NCBI GenBank assembly: GCA_900708905.1
Contig: CAADRB010000029.1
Span: 1,724,946-1,788,945 of the forward strand
From: Hymenolepis diminuta
Taxonomy: Eukaryota > Platyhelminthes > Cestoda > Cyclophyllidea > Hymenolepididae
Length of the DNA stretch: 64,000 nt
Direction of reading: 5' to 3'
In this document: piece after piece, positions 26,801-41,800 of the stretch
Layout: each line of letters begins with the position of its first letter
Numbering within the stretch: the stretch's first letter is position 1
Position numbers and translations under genes: made by a program
Notes under the pieces: model-generated
What the model was told of the DNA's origin: nothing
What the model saw: only the letters and a program-made list of their open reading frames with translations
The model's database searches: none

Positions 26801-29800
26801 CTACAGCAAATATTTGTCAACGATGTTTGGCGCTTATTGACCGTTTTTTAATTAAGAAGAGTCGGTCTTGAAACATCCATTCATTTTTTTCTCCTATGAT
26901 TGAGAAGACAATGTGATCTTACATAATATTCAGCAGCATGCTTTTTTCATGTTCATTTGATAACCTTCCTCATCATCACTGAAATAATAAAATATTCTAG
27001 TTTCTTAGAACGATCAGTTTTATTGAACTGTGGGCAAAATTTTAGACATCTTATGCTTTGATTTCGTTGGGTCTCATCAAAATCACAAGATCAAATCTAA
27101 GCACTTGGCGTCCATCCCCGTTTGTATAACTATAATAAAAGCTTTCCATTTGGCTGACATATGATTATATCTTAGATATCCCCCTTCCATACATGAACTA
27201 ACTGTTAAAGTGTGGCAAACCGGGCTCTGAAAAATGCGGCCTTGATCCTTTACTAAGGTAACGAGTGTATTCAGTCGCTCTTTCGATTTCTACCTGTAGA
27301 TTATTTAGGGCTGGAATGGACAGTAGATCATTCCAAGCTTTATTGTTAGCAGCTTCAGTTAGCAATAATAGGCGCTAATCCCATGCCATAATGAGTTAAT
27401 CAACTTGCTTCGGTGTGAGAGGAATGGTTCTACGAATATCTCAATAAGCCTTGCTTTTACATTTACTAATAATTGTAGACATTTTAAAACGTTTCGGAGC
27501 CTTACGAGTTGTTGGTCGGCCCTAGAGATGTTGTGGATCGCAGGTTCAGTGACTGTTGTGGAACCAGTCCTCTATTAAGGTCTTTCCACAAAAGTACTAA
27601 GGTTCTATAATGCTTCCAACTTAACCCTGTTCGTCAGTGAAACTGATATTTATAAATATACAGGTTTCGTAAGGCATCTAAGGACACCTTAAGCACTTTT
27701 AGAAAAACAGAAAATGTGGCTGTTAATGGTTGAAATTTATAATTTTCTGTAACAAAACAAACATGATATTAACCTAGGTTTTATTTCATGTATCCTCCTT
27801 CGGCTTCTGTCACCCACTCAATTCGAGTCCAAAAGCGACTGACTGCAAGCTTTCATCAGGTGGTCTTTAATGTTGCCCTCCATTGCTCGGACTGTTGCTT
27901 CCATAAGAGAGGAGAATCTGGTGTTATGGGGATGCTTGTTAACTTTCTTTACTACAACGCCCCACTCCACAAATAATAATGCAAAGGATTAAGGTCTGGT
28001 GAGTTAGGAGGCGGTCATAAATTAGGTGAGACATGATGATGAAAATTCTCAGCCATCCATCCATCCGATTTTGGGTTTTGAGAGCTTTATGGCATTGAGA
28101 TGAATCTTGTTGGAAGACATAGGGTCTTCCTCCACTGGCTACGCTGTCCATCCAAGGCAGCTTAACAACAATGACTTGAAGAGTCTCGGCATAGGTATCT
28201 GCATCTACATTAGCTCTAAGGTCCTGTAGAAAAAATTGAAGATTTCGCCCGCATATAGCCACCTGTCATTTTTTCTCTTCATTTTTTCGTCCTGGTCGGA
28301 GGAAAACCAAAGACAGTCCTGTTCTTCTGGATGCTTCAATTTATTTAAGAATCCAAAAATCTAATAAAACTCTGATACCTTGACGTTGCTCTCAACATCC
28401 TCTTTTAATCCTCTGTCCTTTACCATTAGTTGAACTTTTGTTAACCAATTTCAGTCGTTTCCCATAATTAAAAATTGCAAATAATTTTGTTATATTATTC
28501 TTGGTAATTGAAATGAATCATTTTAATGCACTTCTGTTAATGTGCTACGGAAGAGATGTTCGTGAATGATAAATGGTAAATGGAGATATTTCAATCATAT
28601 CTGTCGAAAGTAAGTTAGTGAAATTAATTTTGTTCGAAATTTGCAATGGAAGGGAATGAAGTGCTGTCAAATCAAAATCTGCTCTCTTATATGGTTTTTA
28701 ATGCTAGAATTGCATCAAAATATGACTTGATCAGCTTTGGACAACAAATCCTGAATCAATTCAATCTAATTTTCCTCAATTTACATCTTAAAGGTTTGGC
28801 TGAGAATTTTGCTTTCGCTCCTAAAACTTTTCTTTCTGTTTATTTTTGCGGTTTTTTTACCTTCCAATATTCTAATACAGATTTTGCATTGTTGAACTAT
28901 GTCTTTGTTATTAATAATTTAAAATACACTCTAGAATCTAAAATGAAAATTTTTCTTTCATGCACCATTTGGACTTTGGAATAATATTGAATTTAATATT
29001 TATGGCTGTGCAAGTGAGTGAGGAGGTTATTAGAAATACTTCTAATGGAGTGGGCCGAACTATTTAGTTTCAGAAAAAAATTTGAATACATTTTACTGAA
29101 CATTTGGATGGGTTTCGAGTTCAGGTGCCATCTGGATAGATGATGGACATTTCCGGTTGCGCCTATCTCTCTACGTCGTCTACGTGTATACCTGCACCAG
29201 TATTGATCCTTATTGCCTAGCCGTCTAATCTTAGCTGTCTTCATAGTTTTATTCAATCGTCAGTTTAGCTAACGGACGTTTCAAGTGGGACATAGGTTTA
29301 GTCTCGTTTTTATTAGACTCACGTGTTTTATATACACGCCTCGTTTCTGTTTTCTCATAGTACAAATCTCCAGTTAGATTAATGCTGAGGTTATCTAGTT
29401 TTCTATGGCCCTGACCTTAAATATTACTAATGTTGCAAGTGAAAGGAATGGATTGAACGGATGAAATTCATGTTGTTGTAAGGACAATATCATCCCTGTT
29501 GTAGGCTCAAACCTAGAGGGAAAAGAGGGAGCAGATAGAAGCATAATCGCTAAAAGACATTTAATGTATTTAGCAAAAAATATTTGTAGGGAAATTATTT
29601 TTCTTCGTATGATTGACATTTGAAGGTCAATCCACGGCTCGACTGACTAATTTTTTTCCTCCGGACTGTCTGTTAAGGTGTCAGTAGTAGTGTTCTCCCC
29701 ATATACGGGTAAGACTTATGGGTAACTTAGAGACCACCTACGAGAATTGCTCATCTTTAGACAAAAAATAGACTCAGCGGTGTTTACCGGCGTCTTGTCA

Positions 29801-32800
29801 ATTACCCAGAAATGGCAATGGGTCGTTAAAATTCTTATATAAATACGGGCGTCAGTTAAATGGTTTTTCCATACGTGTAATATGAATAGCATCTGTCTAA
29901 CTCTTTTATAATCGTTACTAATAATACGTTGCAAGTGTTGATCATTGGATAATGCCCGAACACGTTAAATATCAAAATAGCTCAGTAAAAGATGAAACTA
30001 GGATAGAGTAAAAGTGAATAATGAAGTCCGATTATCAATTTGAGTTCTGAAAACATTTGTTTGTGCACATTGTTATGTACAAAGTAACGACTATTGTTTG
30101 TCTTCTCTCGTGACCTTATTTTCTTTTTGTCTCAACATCTTTGTCTGAACGATATATATCTATATGACATAAATGGCATGTATAGTTTTCAAGAAACTTG
30201 CGATGAACTTAAAAATACAACGTTTTAAAGTTCAGAGATCACTAAATATAAGGATAGAAAAGCTTTCACAAGTATAATCCAATACTAACTGGCTGTGTTT
30301 GGACTTAAAATGAATCTTATCACCATAAAAAGGTATAGACTTTACCTTGAGTAAACTCTAGTGAGCTCTGGCATGCTAAGCACCATGGTTGATAATCCGA
30401 ACCACCTGTTCTTAACCGTAAAAGATGTAAATTAATTAAATTAAATCAAATCAACCGGCCATAAAGCGCTTAATGTTATGTTAGTAATCTGAAACATGAT
30501 TCTGGGAGTTAAATAATTGAGTTCGAACTTTAGAGTTCTACAGAATGAATTATACTCCTTTTGTGAATATGAACAGCACAAATCTTCCAGAGTTAAGGTA
30601 AAATAAGACCCACTATGCCTAGTTTTCATTACTTGGTTGTTTGTGATCCCCTCCCCAATTTCGTACCTTTCTGAAATGATTTTCGCATTGTGTGGATATT
30701 AACAATGACATGAATAAACTTGAAGGAAACACTATAGAATTGGTTTCTATCAGTACACATTCGTTAGTAGGAATGTCTGATTCGTTAATGAAAATTAACC
30801 ATTTTGAGAAATTTTCCACTTCCATAATTTATGAATATTCTTTTTTTCTGTTGATGGGCTTGGAAATTGTTATTTTTTACTCTCACAGTAATTGAAACTA
30901 ATCGCTTCAATGTGTCAGAATGAATGATGGTGGGTAGACTAAAATAAGCTACCCAGTTTGCAGCAGAATAGTTGTTTCCGAGTGAATGCTGTTGAATGAA
31001 AATATTTCAATCATTTGAGAGTTGCCTTTATTCGAAATAGGCGATAAATCGGGGCGAAGCGCAGTTAAGCAAAACTCTATTCTGCTCTCCCTCTTTCTAC
31101 GAATAGCGTTTTTAATGCTCTCATACTACATCGGAAATTGACAGAACAAGCAAAAAATTTAAAATAACATTTTGCCAACAAAATGCAATATTGATTTTCC
31201 TTATATTTTTCTTCTACGTTTTGTCTTAATTACTTTCAGGAATTTGCTTTCAGACTATAAACTTTTCGACAGCCTCGTAATTTACGCTTAACATATTTAT
31301 TAATTTACTATTATATTTTATACTTTTTGCTCTTTTTTTCTAATAACAAATTTTTGCTCTCTTTGAATTTAGTGAGTATTGGAAAAATGGTATTTTAGCG
31401 TTGTTTATTTTGAAGTATTACAATGACTGAACTTTATGTTTTAAAAAGACAGCATTTGTAAGTGGATGCGATGGATTAATTTAAAGACTTTAATCTAGAA
31501 TACAAACAGTCAAACAGTCTAAAGCATACTCTGAACTTACTGTTTTACCCTCGATCTCTACTTTCATACTTTTTAAAATAAGGTTTTTAAATCACTTATC
31601 CTCTTTCTTGATAAATAAACTGATTACTTAATTCTCGAAAATTCCATTAATTTTATGACAGAGGAATCCTAGAAAATGTCAACTTGAGAATGCCGCCCTT
31701 CTTTTTCAATATTCGTGTTCTTTTTATTCTTAATCTCTTTTCTTAGGATTAATTAGGTGAAATATTTTATAGAGGGCTTGCTCATCTTTCTTTATTTCCT
31801 CTATTTTATATCTTAAATTTTATAAGCAATGAATTTTATTTTGCTAAACTTACTTTGTGGGTCTCATTAAGATATGAATCGAGGTGGAATAAGTTCTGAA
31901 TCTAGAAATTAAGACTCACCAGTTATTCATAAAGTAATCAATTAAATCACTTGCGGAATGTTATCTGTTGCCATTTTCTAGAATTTCTTTCCACAGTAAA
32001 TTTTCGTTTAGGTCTGAACAACAGACTTTTGATTATTGAGCAGATACTTTAAAACCATATTATCGCGTTACGCATTAATATTATCATGCTATTGAGAAGT
32101 TCGGTCTTCTACGTCTTTTTTATTGAATTGTTTTATTTCATCATTAATTTATTTTCTGTTATGGCCCAATTAGCCTCTTAAATAGCCACAAATCCTCTGA
32201 GACTCAATAATAACGCGAAATTAAACAAATTTCAGCATTTTACTCAAAAATATGCCAAGCGAAGGTCATGTAATTAGCACATTTTAGCAAATATGCAACT
32301 TTTGCAAATGGTTAAATATAAATTGTTAATTTTTCTTTGATAAAATTATTCATTTCCATCCAGTACTTTCTTTTTGTAGATATGTAAGGTCTCTCACACA
32401 GAGTTGCGGCAACTCTCAGTAGACGCTATTATACTACTCATAAAACGAGTCATAATCATCAAAACTCCAACCACCAACTTCTGGAATGATAATGTGAGTT
32501 TCTTGACCGTTGCTGTAGATAATCTACAGTTCTAAATAAGTTAAATCCTCAGGTTTTACTTATTTAGGACTTGACAGATCTTGTACTGGAGCCCCTGACC
32601 CAACTAACTGATATTAAATTTAACGATGTTCAAGAGAAACAACTACAATGTGTTCAGTACCTTCTTCACTGTTACGGTGATGAAATCAATGGAAGCTGGC
32701 TTCGACTCATCAATATCATCGGAGCTATTGGTCAATCTCACAGGTGAGATTTTCTAAAAACTTTAATATTTGTGTATACCACGTGATTTAAGAGATGGGA

Positions 32801-35800
32801 GGATAATGTCCTGATGATGTAGTCGTAACAAATAATGAGAGTGATCGCTAGCAAATTGGTGGAAAATGAGCTTCTTTATCATAGAAATTCTGAGACGTGT
32901 TTTTATATCGAGGATAAATGTAGAAAACTACCCTTTTATTAGTCCATAAATTATTGGATGGAAGGATATGAAATAGATTTTCCCATTGGTAATTCTCCGC
33001 ATGAACTATTGCAGATGTGGTTTTATTTAAAGGTATCTTTAGAAATGCAATTCTTCCGTATTTTGGCTATTCTTTGCTAGGAATATAATACTCAATCTGC
33101 TCCACGACGTTTTCACATTGATCACTCGATCTGACAGGTTCATTTGAGCTCATCTAATCTGACAGGGTAGGAAAAGCGTGAATGGAAAACCAATGAAATT
33201 GATGCGATTCGAAAAAAATCATCGATATTAGCTTGTTTTAATATATTTCAGATTTTTAGCATCTGCAATCCTAGAAATTGCCATATAAACATTATTATAC
33301 ACGTACAAACACAATAAAGGAGTACCTTGTTTCTCTTCATGACTATAAGGTTATTTTTACTATTTCAATCAAAATTAATATGGAGAATGAAAATGTGGGT
33401 GCCATTAAAAAGAATGCACTGCTTAAACCATAGAAAAAAGTGATACCTTAAGTAATTTCAAATGAATAATAATAATAATCTGAATAGATTCCTAATATTT
33501 TCTGACCTACTTCTCCAAACTGTCCTAAGTCCTCAAATAACTTGTATTTTGTTATACTCCCATTCATTCGGACACGCCTATTTCCAAATTTGACTAGATT
33601 GTTAGAGAAGCTGTAATTTGACTTTTTACTTTCTCGTTTGTAGTGACAAGCATATTCGTTCAGCATTCCAATGTTTCCAACTCGTGGTTACCGACTACTT
33701 GCCCACCCTAAATCCCAACTGTTATCCGGCCTGTGTGGACACTGCTGCCAAATTTGGCCATCAGGAACATGATCTCAATATCTCTCTGGCCGCAATTGGC
33801 TCTTTGGTAGGTTCACTGATATAAAATCTTGCCAGTATTTGGTATAAACGACGTAAAAGGCGCATCTGTGTATGGATTGTGTAGGAATTTACGAATAGGT
33901 TATGGTGGAGAATGGGTGAGTAGTCATCCAGATTCATATTTTTTGACGAGGTGGGCTATAGTTTAGAAAGAATTGATATTTAACACATATGGTTAACTTG
34001 TAAGTGATGCTTTTCTTTATTATTTAATATTACTTCTCAAAATGAGAGTATGTAATGGGATGCATCAACTATTCCCCCAGGGTTAATATTTTGTCTTATT
34101 TGTCAGCTCCTATCAACTTGTTAAGCAGTGCATCAACTCTAGGCGCTGAAAGAAAGTTTTGCTAGAAATCACTTATTAAGCAGGAGATAATTAATATATA
34201 GTGAATATATTCATGCAAATATATGCGTATGTATGCATTAGGATGTCTTAAGAGACTCTTGTTTGGCCATCCCTCTGTTGACGAATATTGAAAGGTATAG
34301 AAGGTCATTCCCATCTCACCTCACTACGGGATTTCCAATCAGCTCCATCTAATTAATCGCTGCCTCAATCCTCAGTTGTGATTATAATTCAATGCGAATC
34401 TCATTCACGAGATAGAATTGTTATTACGTACATCATTTTGTTAATGTTTTGATTTAATACATTGACATAATATCTTGTTACTACAGGAAATAGATAAAAT
34501 ATCTCAAATTTGTCTGTATTTCAATGAGGTGAACAGCATTAGCCCAAGATAGATCGTCAGGTAATCGGCCAATAGTTATTTGTTCTGGTCTTCTAATAAA
34601 GCTAATTTATTCATAGTGAAAATCAGTGCTTCCTTTCATCTCCCCTGAACCAAAAATCCACGTGACTGCCCACCTTTCAAAAGTGCGGGCTAAATCTGCC
34701 TTTAATTCCCAAGGGACTCAATACCACATTATGAGGGAAGCCGAATTATTGCCTTAGCACTGTAATAACAAATCTTTCACGTGATTGAACGTTTCTAAGG
34801 TCGACGCTTGTTGTGAATTCTTATCTATTCAATTCTTTCAGTTATTTTGTCTTGAATTGGAAAATCAGTAGTAGTCCTTTTTACATATTAATTAGCTTAT
34901 TTCGATAATATGATGAAGGATTTCATTGATATGGTGAATTACTCGATAATGATTTAAATCCATTAATAAAGTACTTAATAACTTTAATCTTGTCGTCTCT
35001 GAGTGTCTTCTGCTTATTTTAAAATTAAGGTCAACTGTCTAAATATGCGACTTCTTTGTATTAATTCACCCCACTTAGTTCAGAACTTGCACTTTGTCCT
35101 ATCTTCCTAAGTTCGAGCAGTTAGCGAGTTATCAAATAGACCCTTGAAATCACAGTTTATTTTCTTTACTAACGCAACAGTCATATTCAGTTACTTCTCT
35201 GCTTTCTAACTTGGGGTGTGTTAGTGCTGGAAATTTAACTGACCTGGGATGTGGGTTTAGCCATTCCTAGGTTCATGGTTAGTAGCTTAATACTGTTAGC
35301 AGTAGAAAATGTCAACGCCGTATCGCGAAAGCTTCCTGTTTTTTGTTCTACTTTATTATTAGGTGTTGATTTCACCATAATCATTCCTAAAGGTAAACCC
35401 AAGGATGGTGTTGAATAATAAAGTACTGGAATGAAGATGAATAACGCAATTTCGGAAAAGACTTACCGTATAAATTCGCTGTTTGCCTTGACGAGCTCTG
35501 GGTTGAAATTTCTTAGGTATGTTTTGCCTCAGGCAATTTCTAGCTATCCGGAAGTGATCACATTATGTTTGTACTTAGTAGTAGGCCACTTTTATGATAA
35601 CTACTTCGCTGAGGTCATTAAACCCCAGTTAACTGTTTTTTATTTTACGACATCATAATACTATTTTTATTGGAATTCACTTTTTTTTTCTCATCTAGGA
35701 CACCAAAGTCAAATCGGGGTATATTTAATAATGTCTTAAAACCATTTCAATATCAAGCTAAAATCGGTTCTTGTACTTGATAGTTGGTAATTCAGCAATA

Positions 35801-38800
35801 GCTTTTATCTATGGAGCACAGAGGTATGTAGGCACTTGTTGTCTGCAGTTTAACAGTCAGTATTTCTTTTACTTTGCTGATCTTGGTTAATGGTCAATTT
35901 CAGTTGTTTTAGTCATTTCATCCTCTGTATTAGAAAAGGAAGCTGAGGGTTTTGTTCACGCGACAAATTCAACATTGATGATTGCCCATCTGGGGAATTC
36001 AAAATGCTGTAATTCAGAATCAACGAAATATTGATAAATATGCTATTGCTGGCTATCAGTTCCCTATTTCACGTTATTTCTGCTTGTTGTCATTTCATTC
36101 TGTCACTTTATCGAGTAGAAATCAATTGAAGTCTTTACAAATTCTGGAATAATCTATTGCTTCTCCATTCTTTGTACGAAATCTCGTACAGTCATTTTTA
36201 TAATGCTTTCTTTTAATTTTGACTATCTCCTCCTAAATTCCATTCTTAAATATAGGAATGTGCATTCTCAAATAGGAGGAAATTCTGGTTATGAAAATAG
36301 AGGCCCATTATTCTCAGCAACAAAACTAAATTTTTAAATCCTATTGAATATTAAAAGAGGTTGCTTTTTCTTTCTATATCGGTAATTTTTACATTACCAA
36401 TTATGTCCGATTTTTTGCATTTTTATATTTTAGAGTATTTATCCAAGTTATTAAGTATTACTGCTATCGACGGACCATGGAGCTTCAGTTTTTCCCAAAT
36501 TCTCGGCTACGCATTGTTGTTTTTTTTGTTAATTAAATAATTTCTTATCCATTAATAAACTTGTATAATTTTCAAATCCATTATCATTGAGGGAAGAGGA
36601 GGTCTTAAATTTTTTTCGTGAATTGGCTAAGATGTCGTCAGAGACAATAGTAATTAAGAATTAATTAAAAGTTTTGAGTTTTTCCATTAGGCCATCTAGA
36701 AAAAAAAACGATGATTTAAGAATGAGACTTTACAACTATTTAGTAGTAATATTTCTCCCGTTTTCAATGAAATATTATTGTTAGATAATTTGCATTTCAA
36801 TTTAGACATATACTGTAATACATTCAAGCTATCAAGTGGTATTAGCGTGGCTAAGGCGTTTTAATTGCGAATAAAATAAACTCCTTGTCCCATTCCCTGT
36901 TTCTTATTTTGAAGTCCAAATGCAATTAGTTTGTTTATTGTGTGTTTATGTCCTTTTTTCTACGAAATTTTGTGAAGTTCTATTTCTTTTAACTTTTGCT
37001 CTACCTGCTTTGGGCATTTGGGAATTTAAATGCCCAAATTTTCACTTGCTTTGAAAAGAAGCGCGAAAATTTGCCAATTATTCGTCTTTTTATGTCTGCA
37101 AATGGTCACAGAGGTGTTCGTTTGAAGAAATTTTCCATACTCATATGTTTCTAGCTTAAGCGCATGCGGTAAGGTATAACGGACAATTTGAAGGAAATTC
37201 AGAGGCATTACACATGACTAGGTTTCATCTGAATATCTCGAAACAAATTCTTTTTATTTTCACTAACCGGACTAAAAGGCCTATGGTAAGAGCATGATAA
37301 TAATCTGTAAGAGTCCATGTCGTACCATGCAAAGGTCGAAGGCCACGGATTCCAATATCCAACATTTTTAGTGAATGAAATGACCCAGCGGACTAGTTAA
37401 AATTGCTCAAGAATGCTGCTGGATGTAATGACGTTAGGTCTCTGTCCAAAATGAGTGTTGAAAGAAACACACTTCTCGACTATATTTATTATAACCTCCT
37501 CCTTTCGCCTCCAACTGCATCTCCCTCTGGCAGTGTCTGCAATTTTTTTACACCTTTATTGCCTCAATATTTATTGCATCGATTTTATTGTGTTTGCTTT
37601 AGAAAACATGTGACATACAGCTAATTAAATTCCTTTGTGTCTGCGAACTTTCACAGGTGTTCGTTTGAAATCTATTTTATACTTTAATGCTTTTTGTTTA
37701 AAAGCATACGAATAGTTTGATGTCATATGCCATTGATTGGGCATATAAATACGCACTGTATAACTATACAGAAACGTATTACTTTATCTTTGACCGGATC
37801 GGGTTACTGCAATTAGGGTTGCAAGAATAGAGGCTCCACAGTGCCAGGAACTCCCGAGCTCATTTAAGATAGCGTTTTCCATATTGGTTAGAGAGGTAAA
37901 ATCACAAAGTTTCTCTATTAGAACTCGAGTTATACCAGTTCTCTTTATTAGCCAAACTTAACCAGTACCGTCGGTCATTCCGCTCACTTATTGGGCATAA
38001 ATAGGTATCGAACGCGTGACCTCTGGCTTCATAAACGAGTAAATTGATCATTGTATCACTAGCTTACTTAGTGCCTGTAACACATCGATCAACGTACATT
38101 TCTGTATAGTTAGATGTTTTGGGTTGCTATACCCATCAGTGCGCTAACACATGGGCTGAAAAGTCCCGGGTCTAACACAGAGATAGCGCTAGTTTTATTG
38201 CAGTCACCGTTTTTTCAGTTAATACTAACCTCCAAAAGACAGCTGTTAAAATTTCTTGATATTCTATTCATTAGTTTGTGAGTTATTGTGCTAAGAGTGA
38301 CGCTACTTTTGTTATTTTCAAAACAATGGATCAAAAACAATTTCGTGTTCTAATTTTACACTGCTTCTTGATGGGAAAAAATACCGTTCAAGCGAAGCAA
38401 TGGCTTGAAAAGTGTTGTGAGGACTCCGCTCCATCAGAAACAACAATAAAACGTTGGTTTGCTGACTTCAAACGTGATCGTAGAGACATCGATGATGCAG
38501 AACGCAGTGGACGTCCAAATGAGGCGGTAACACCAGAAAGCATAAAAAAATCCACGAAATCGTTTTGAATGATGGAAAAGTGAAGTTGCGTGAGTTAGCT
38601 GACATCGTAANNNNNNNNNNNNNNNNNNNNNNNNNNNNNNNNNNNNNNNNNNNNNNNNNNNNNNNNNNNNNNNNNNNNNNNNNNNNNNNNNNNNNNNNNN
38701 NNNNNNNNNNNNNNNNNNNNNNNNNNNNNNNNNNNNNNNNNNNNNNNNNNNNNNNNNNNNNNNNNNNNNNNNNNNNNNNNNNNNNNNNNNNNNNNNNNNN

Positions 38801-41800
38801 NNNNNNNNNNNNNNNNNNNNNNNNNNNNNNNNNNNNNNNNNNNNNNNNNNNNNNNNNNNNNNNNNNNNNNNNNNNNNNNNNNNNNNNNNNNNNNNNNNNN
38901 NNNNNNNNNNNNNNNNNNNNNNNNNNNNNNNNNNNNNNNNNNNNNNNNNNNNNNNNNNNNNNNNNNNNNNNNNNNNNNNNNNNNNNNNNNNNNNNNNNNN
39001 NNGCGTTTGAAGGTCGAAATTGCAAAGAAACGACCGCATATGGCAAAGAACAAAATTTTGTTTCATCAAGACAACGCACCGTGTGACAAGTGAATCAAAG
39101 CAATGGCAAAACTGCATGAATTGAACTTCGAATTGCTCCCACATCCACCGTATTCGCTAGATTTGGCTCCCAACGACTACTGGCTGTTCGCTGACCTGAA
39201 AAATGCTCGCCGGTAAGAAATTTTGCACTGAAACTGAAGCCTATTTTGAGGCGAAAGATAAATCGTTCTACAAAAGTGGTATTGAAATGTTAGAGCGGCG
39301 CTGGAATGATTGTGTTGCTCTTGATGGAGATTAAGTTGATGAATAAAGCTAATTTTGAACCAAAAAACTGTGTTTTCTTTGTTAGGGCCAGGACTTTTCA
39401 GCCCATGTGTTAGACCATAAACTGTATTGGTCTAAAATAGTCAACAGGGAGAAGATGACTGTGAATTTTGCGTCAAAGAGCCCTTAGGATTCTATTTCTC
39501 TTTAAAATATTTGTGTTGAAAATCATTCCCCGTCAAATGGGACACTTAGTTATCTTTTTCTCTGTCTTCTGAACAGAGGGCGGTTTGGAAAGTTTAGAAT
39601 GAATAGATTTGTTTACCTTCTGCAATGTTCAGTTTTAATGTTAGAATTACTCATACATTTGACTCCGCTAAATGGCAAGTCACCTTATGTTCACTTAGAA
39701 AGCGATAATTGCCACCGATATTTTACGGTTATATGAAGTAATTTAGCACCAATATCCTTGTCTTAATTAAAATCTATCTGTTTAATTGCTTTTAAAGATT
39801 AAAAGTAAATTAAAATGATAACAAAGATGGAGTTTTGGAAGAACTCCATGGAATCCCTATGCTCTATATTTTCATTAACCGATAGACTTGAATATGCTTT
39901 ATGATAAGAATCTCTTAAATAACCGTTGCCTCCGTAGACTGGCGTGAATTTGCTTAGAATTTCCAAACAATGGAGTTTTCTTCCGAAATGAAATTAAGCT
40001 CTATCAATTCTAATACGAACCTTCACTCATTAGTTCTCATTAGTTTTTTTATTCCGATTAATTTGTTTTCCGTACGTTCGAGGTGACTATTGCACTTTGA
40101 GAAATTTTAGCTCTCAAATGGAATGAAATTAATCTTTTTTGCTTAATCATTTTTTTATTTCGCTTATTGCTCGTCACTTGACTCTCAAATGAATGGTGCA
40201 TTTTTTATCCTTTTCCTTACAGCTCCATCTCACTGACTTCTTATTCCAACGTGAACGCGGATCCGTAGAAATCGGGGCTCCAGTACAGGAGAAGGGTGAA
40301 ATAGGAAACCTCTGGGTTGAGATTTTCATTCATCTTGCTGATTTGGTTCGAGATCGACGACCTGCCATACGCAAATCAGCTGGTCAGACACTTTTCAACA
40401 CCATTGAATGTCACAGCGCTCAATTCCATCCTGAAACATGGTCTGAACTCCTCTGGACGGTAAGCGTCTTACATTGAATATTTTGTACCATTTCCATAAA
40501 GGTCATTTTGTTTGTCTTCATGTCAGAGATCTCTAGTACACAGTTAGTGGTTAAAATAATCACTTAATCCATTCCTGGTGAAACAGAATCTGTAAATGAT
40601 TACTGATGTATGAAAGAAAGTGATTGAAATAAAAGTTTATATTAAATGTAGGAGTTTCACTCAAGCTTCCCTAAGGAAAAAGTAAGCCCAAGTTTTCAGT
40701 AATAGTAGGATACGAATAAACAACCCACGAACCTTGTGATCATATAGAGTTCTCTTGAATTGCTTCCTCGTCTTTCTAAAAATAGGAGGGTCTAGTCAAA
40801 TGCACATCTGTCGCTGTGACTACTTTATAGTATTGATAATATACAATTAATTCTTCTTGGTAATAGGATTGAACATCACCTTCTCCTTTAAATGCAAACC
40901 ACATAGTTTGTCAGACTGATATCTTTCGTGGAAACTATGGAGAATGTTAAGAATATGGAGGTTTTGGTTATGCTTGTGGAATACAATGGCGTCTTTTTTG
41001 ACGCCCTATCAATTTATATTTTCGCGCCTTTACATCTTATTGAAGTTTAAATAGCAGAAATCAAGAAAAATGTGAATTTGGCACTGAAAAGTGAAAACTC
41101 TAATTTCCTCAAACTTTCTAAGTTAATGTCGACTAGGTCTGGTGAGAATGACAAGTAAAACACGTTGTTGGTCATCCAATTACTCGGAAATTAATGCTAA
41201 TTGACAGTTCTCAAGATCGGGTCAGAAAATTGTCTTGCGTGAAGGGCTGAACATTTCGAAGTAATATTTTATTCAAAATATTTTTTCGTTGTACTTTTCA
41301 ACCATCTTATTTTTGGCTGTCGAAATTGCATTTTATGATATTTGGGCTCTCAGCGTCAGACTACATTATAAACTCCTGAAAAATGACGCGGTTAATCGGG
41401 TACGACTGACTTTCCCCTGCTGTCGAGTGTGTCTAGTTTGGCTATCTAATCAATTATAATTGACAAAATATAATTAAACGTGATCTTTATAAGACTTGTT
41501 GTCTCTGGAGTCTTTAGAGTTGTATACGTAGTTCCCGATACGTTACACATACCGCTTGTAATGCATCGTTAATTCTATTAAAAATACAAAATAACATTAA
41601 ACGGTAAAAGTACGAATAGTATAACATTGGCTTCTTCCTCTTGGTTGAGAAGGGAAATGGTAATTTCGATGAAATTTTTGAGTCATGTATAGACAAATAG
41701 AGTTGTGCGACTCTCTGTTACTAGCTTACTTTAACATATATTTACTGAACTTGCGTTACATTTTTAAAATATTTATATGCATATCGAGTCTCATTGTATC

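Larger units (their letters stand above)
18639..32379 (+). other. MON2 intron, 13.7 kb, hosting antisense GPCR and a transposon relic
   Basis: The largest intron seen. It contains the GPCR (25021-26223, - strand), its putative promoter, the DD37D transposase relic and small repeat fragments. The stretches 18.7-24.6, 26.4-27.7 and 28.5-32.3 kb show no gene. Confidence 0.8.
38147..39410 (+). mobile_element. Mariner element (DD34D), copy 1, with internal gap
   Basis: A Tc1/mariner element in the MON2 intron between exons 5 and 6. It starts ACACATGGGCTGAAAAGTCC and ends with the inverted form of that sequence (one mismatch near the inner end), flanked on both sides by TA, the mariner target duplication. 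About 180 bp of 5' non-coding DNA precedes a transposase on the same strand as MON2. Positions 38611-39002 are unread bases, so the 1264-bp length depends on the gap estimate; mariners are usually about 1.3 kb. It inserted about 60 bp from a degenerate SINE-like repeat. Outside the gap I count only about four differences from the copy at 51230-52533. Confidence 0.95.
33807..40222 (+). other. MON2 intron, 6.4 kb, hosting mariner copy 1
   Basis: It begins gtaggt and ends ccttacag. It contains two SINE-like copies and the mariner at 38147-39410. The remaining sequence is AT-rich without genes. Confidence 0.8.

Noticed and set aside
27788..27976. A 62-codon + strand frame
   Set aside because: It is the antisense of the DD37D transposase C-terminus.
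38434..39144. Long reading frames on both strands spanning the mariner gap
   Set aside because: They are open only because unread bases contain no stop codons. The real transposase is on the + strand and broken.
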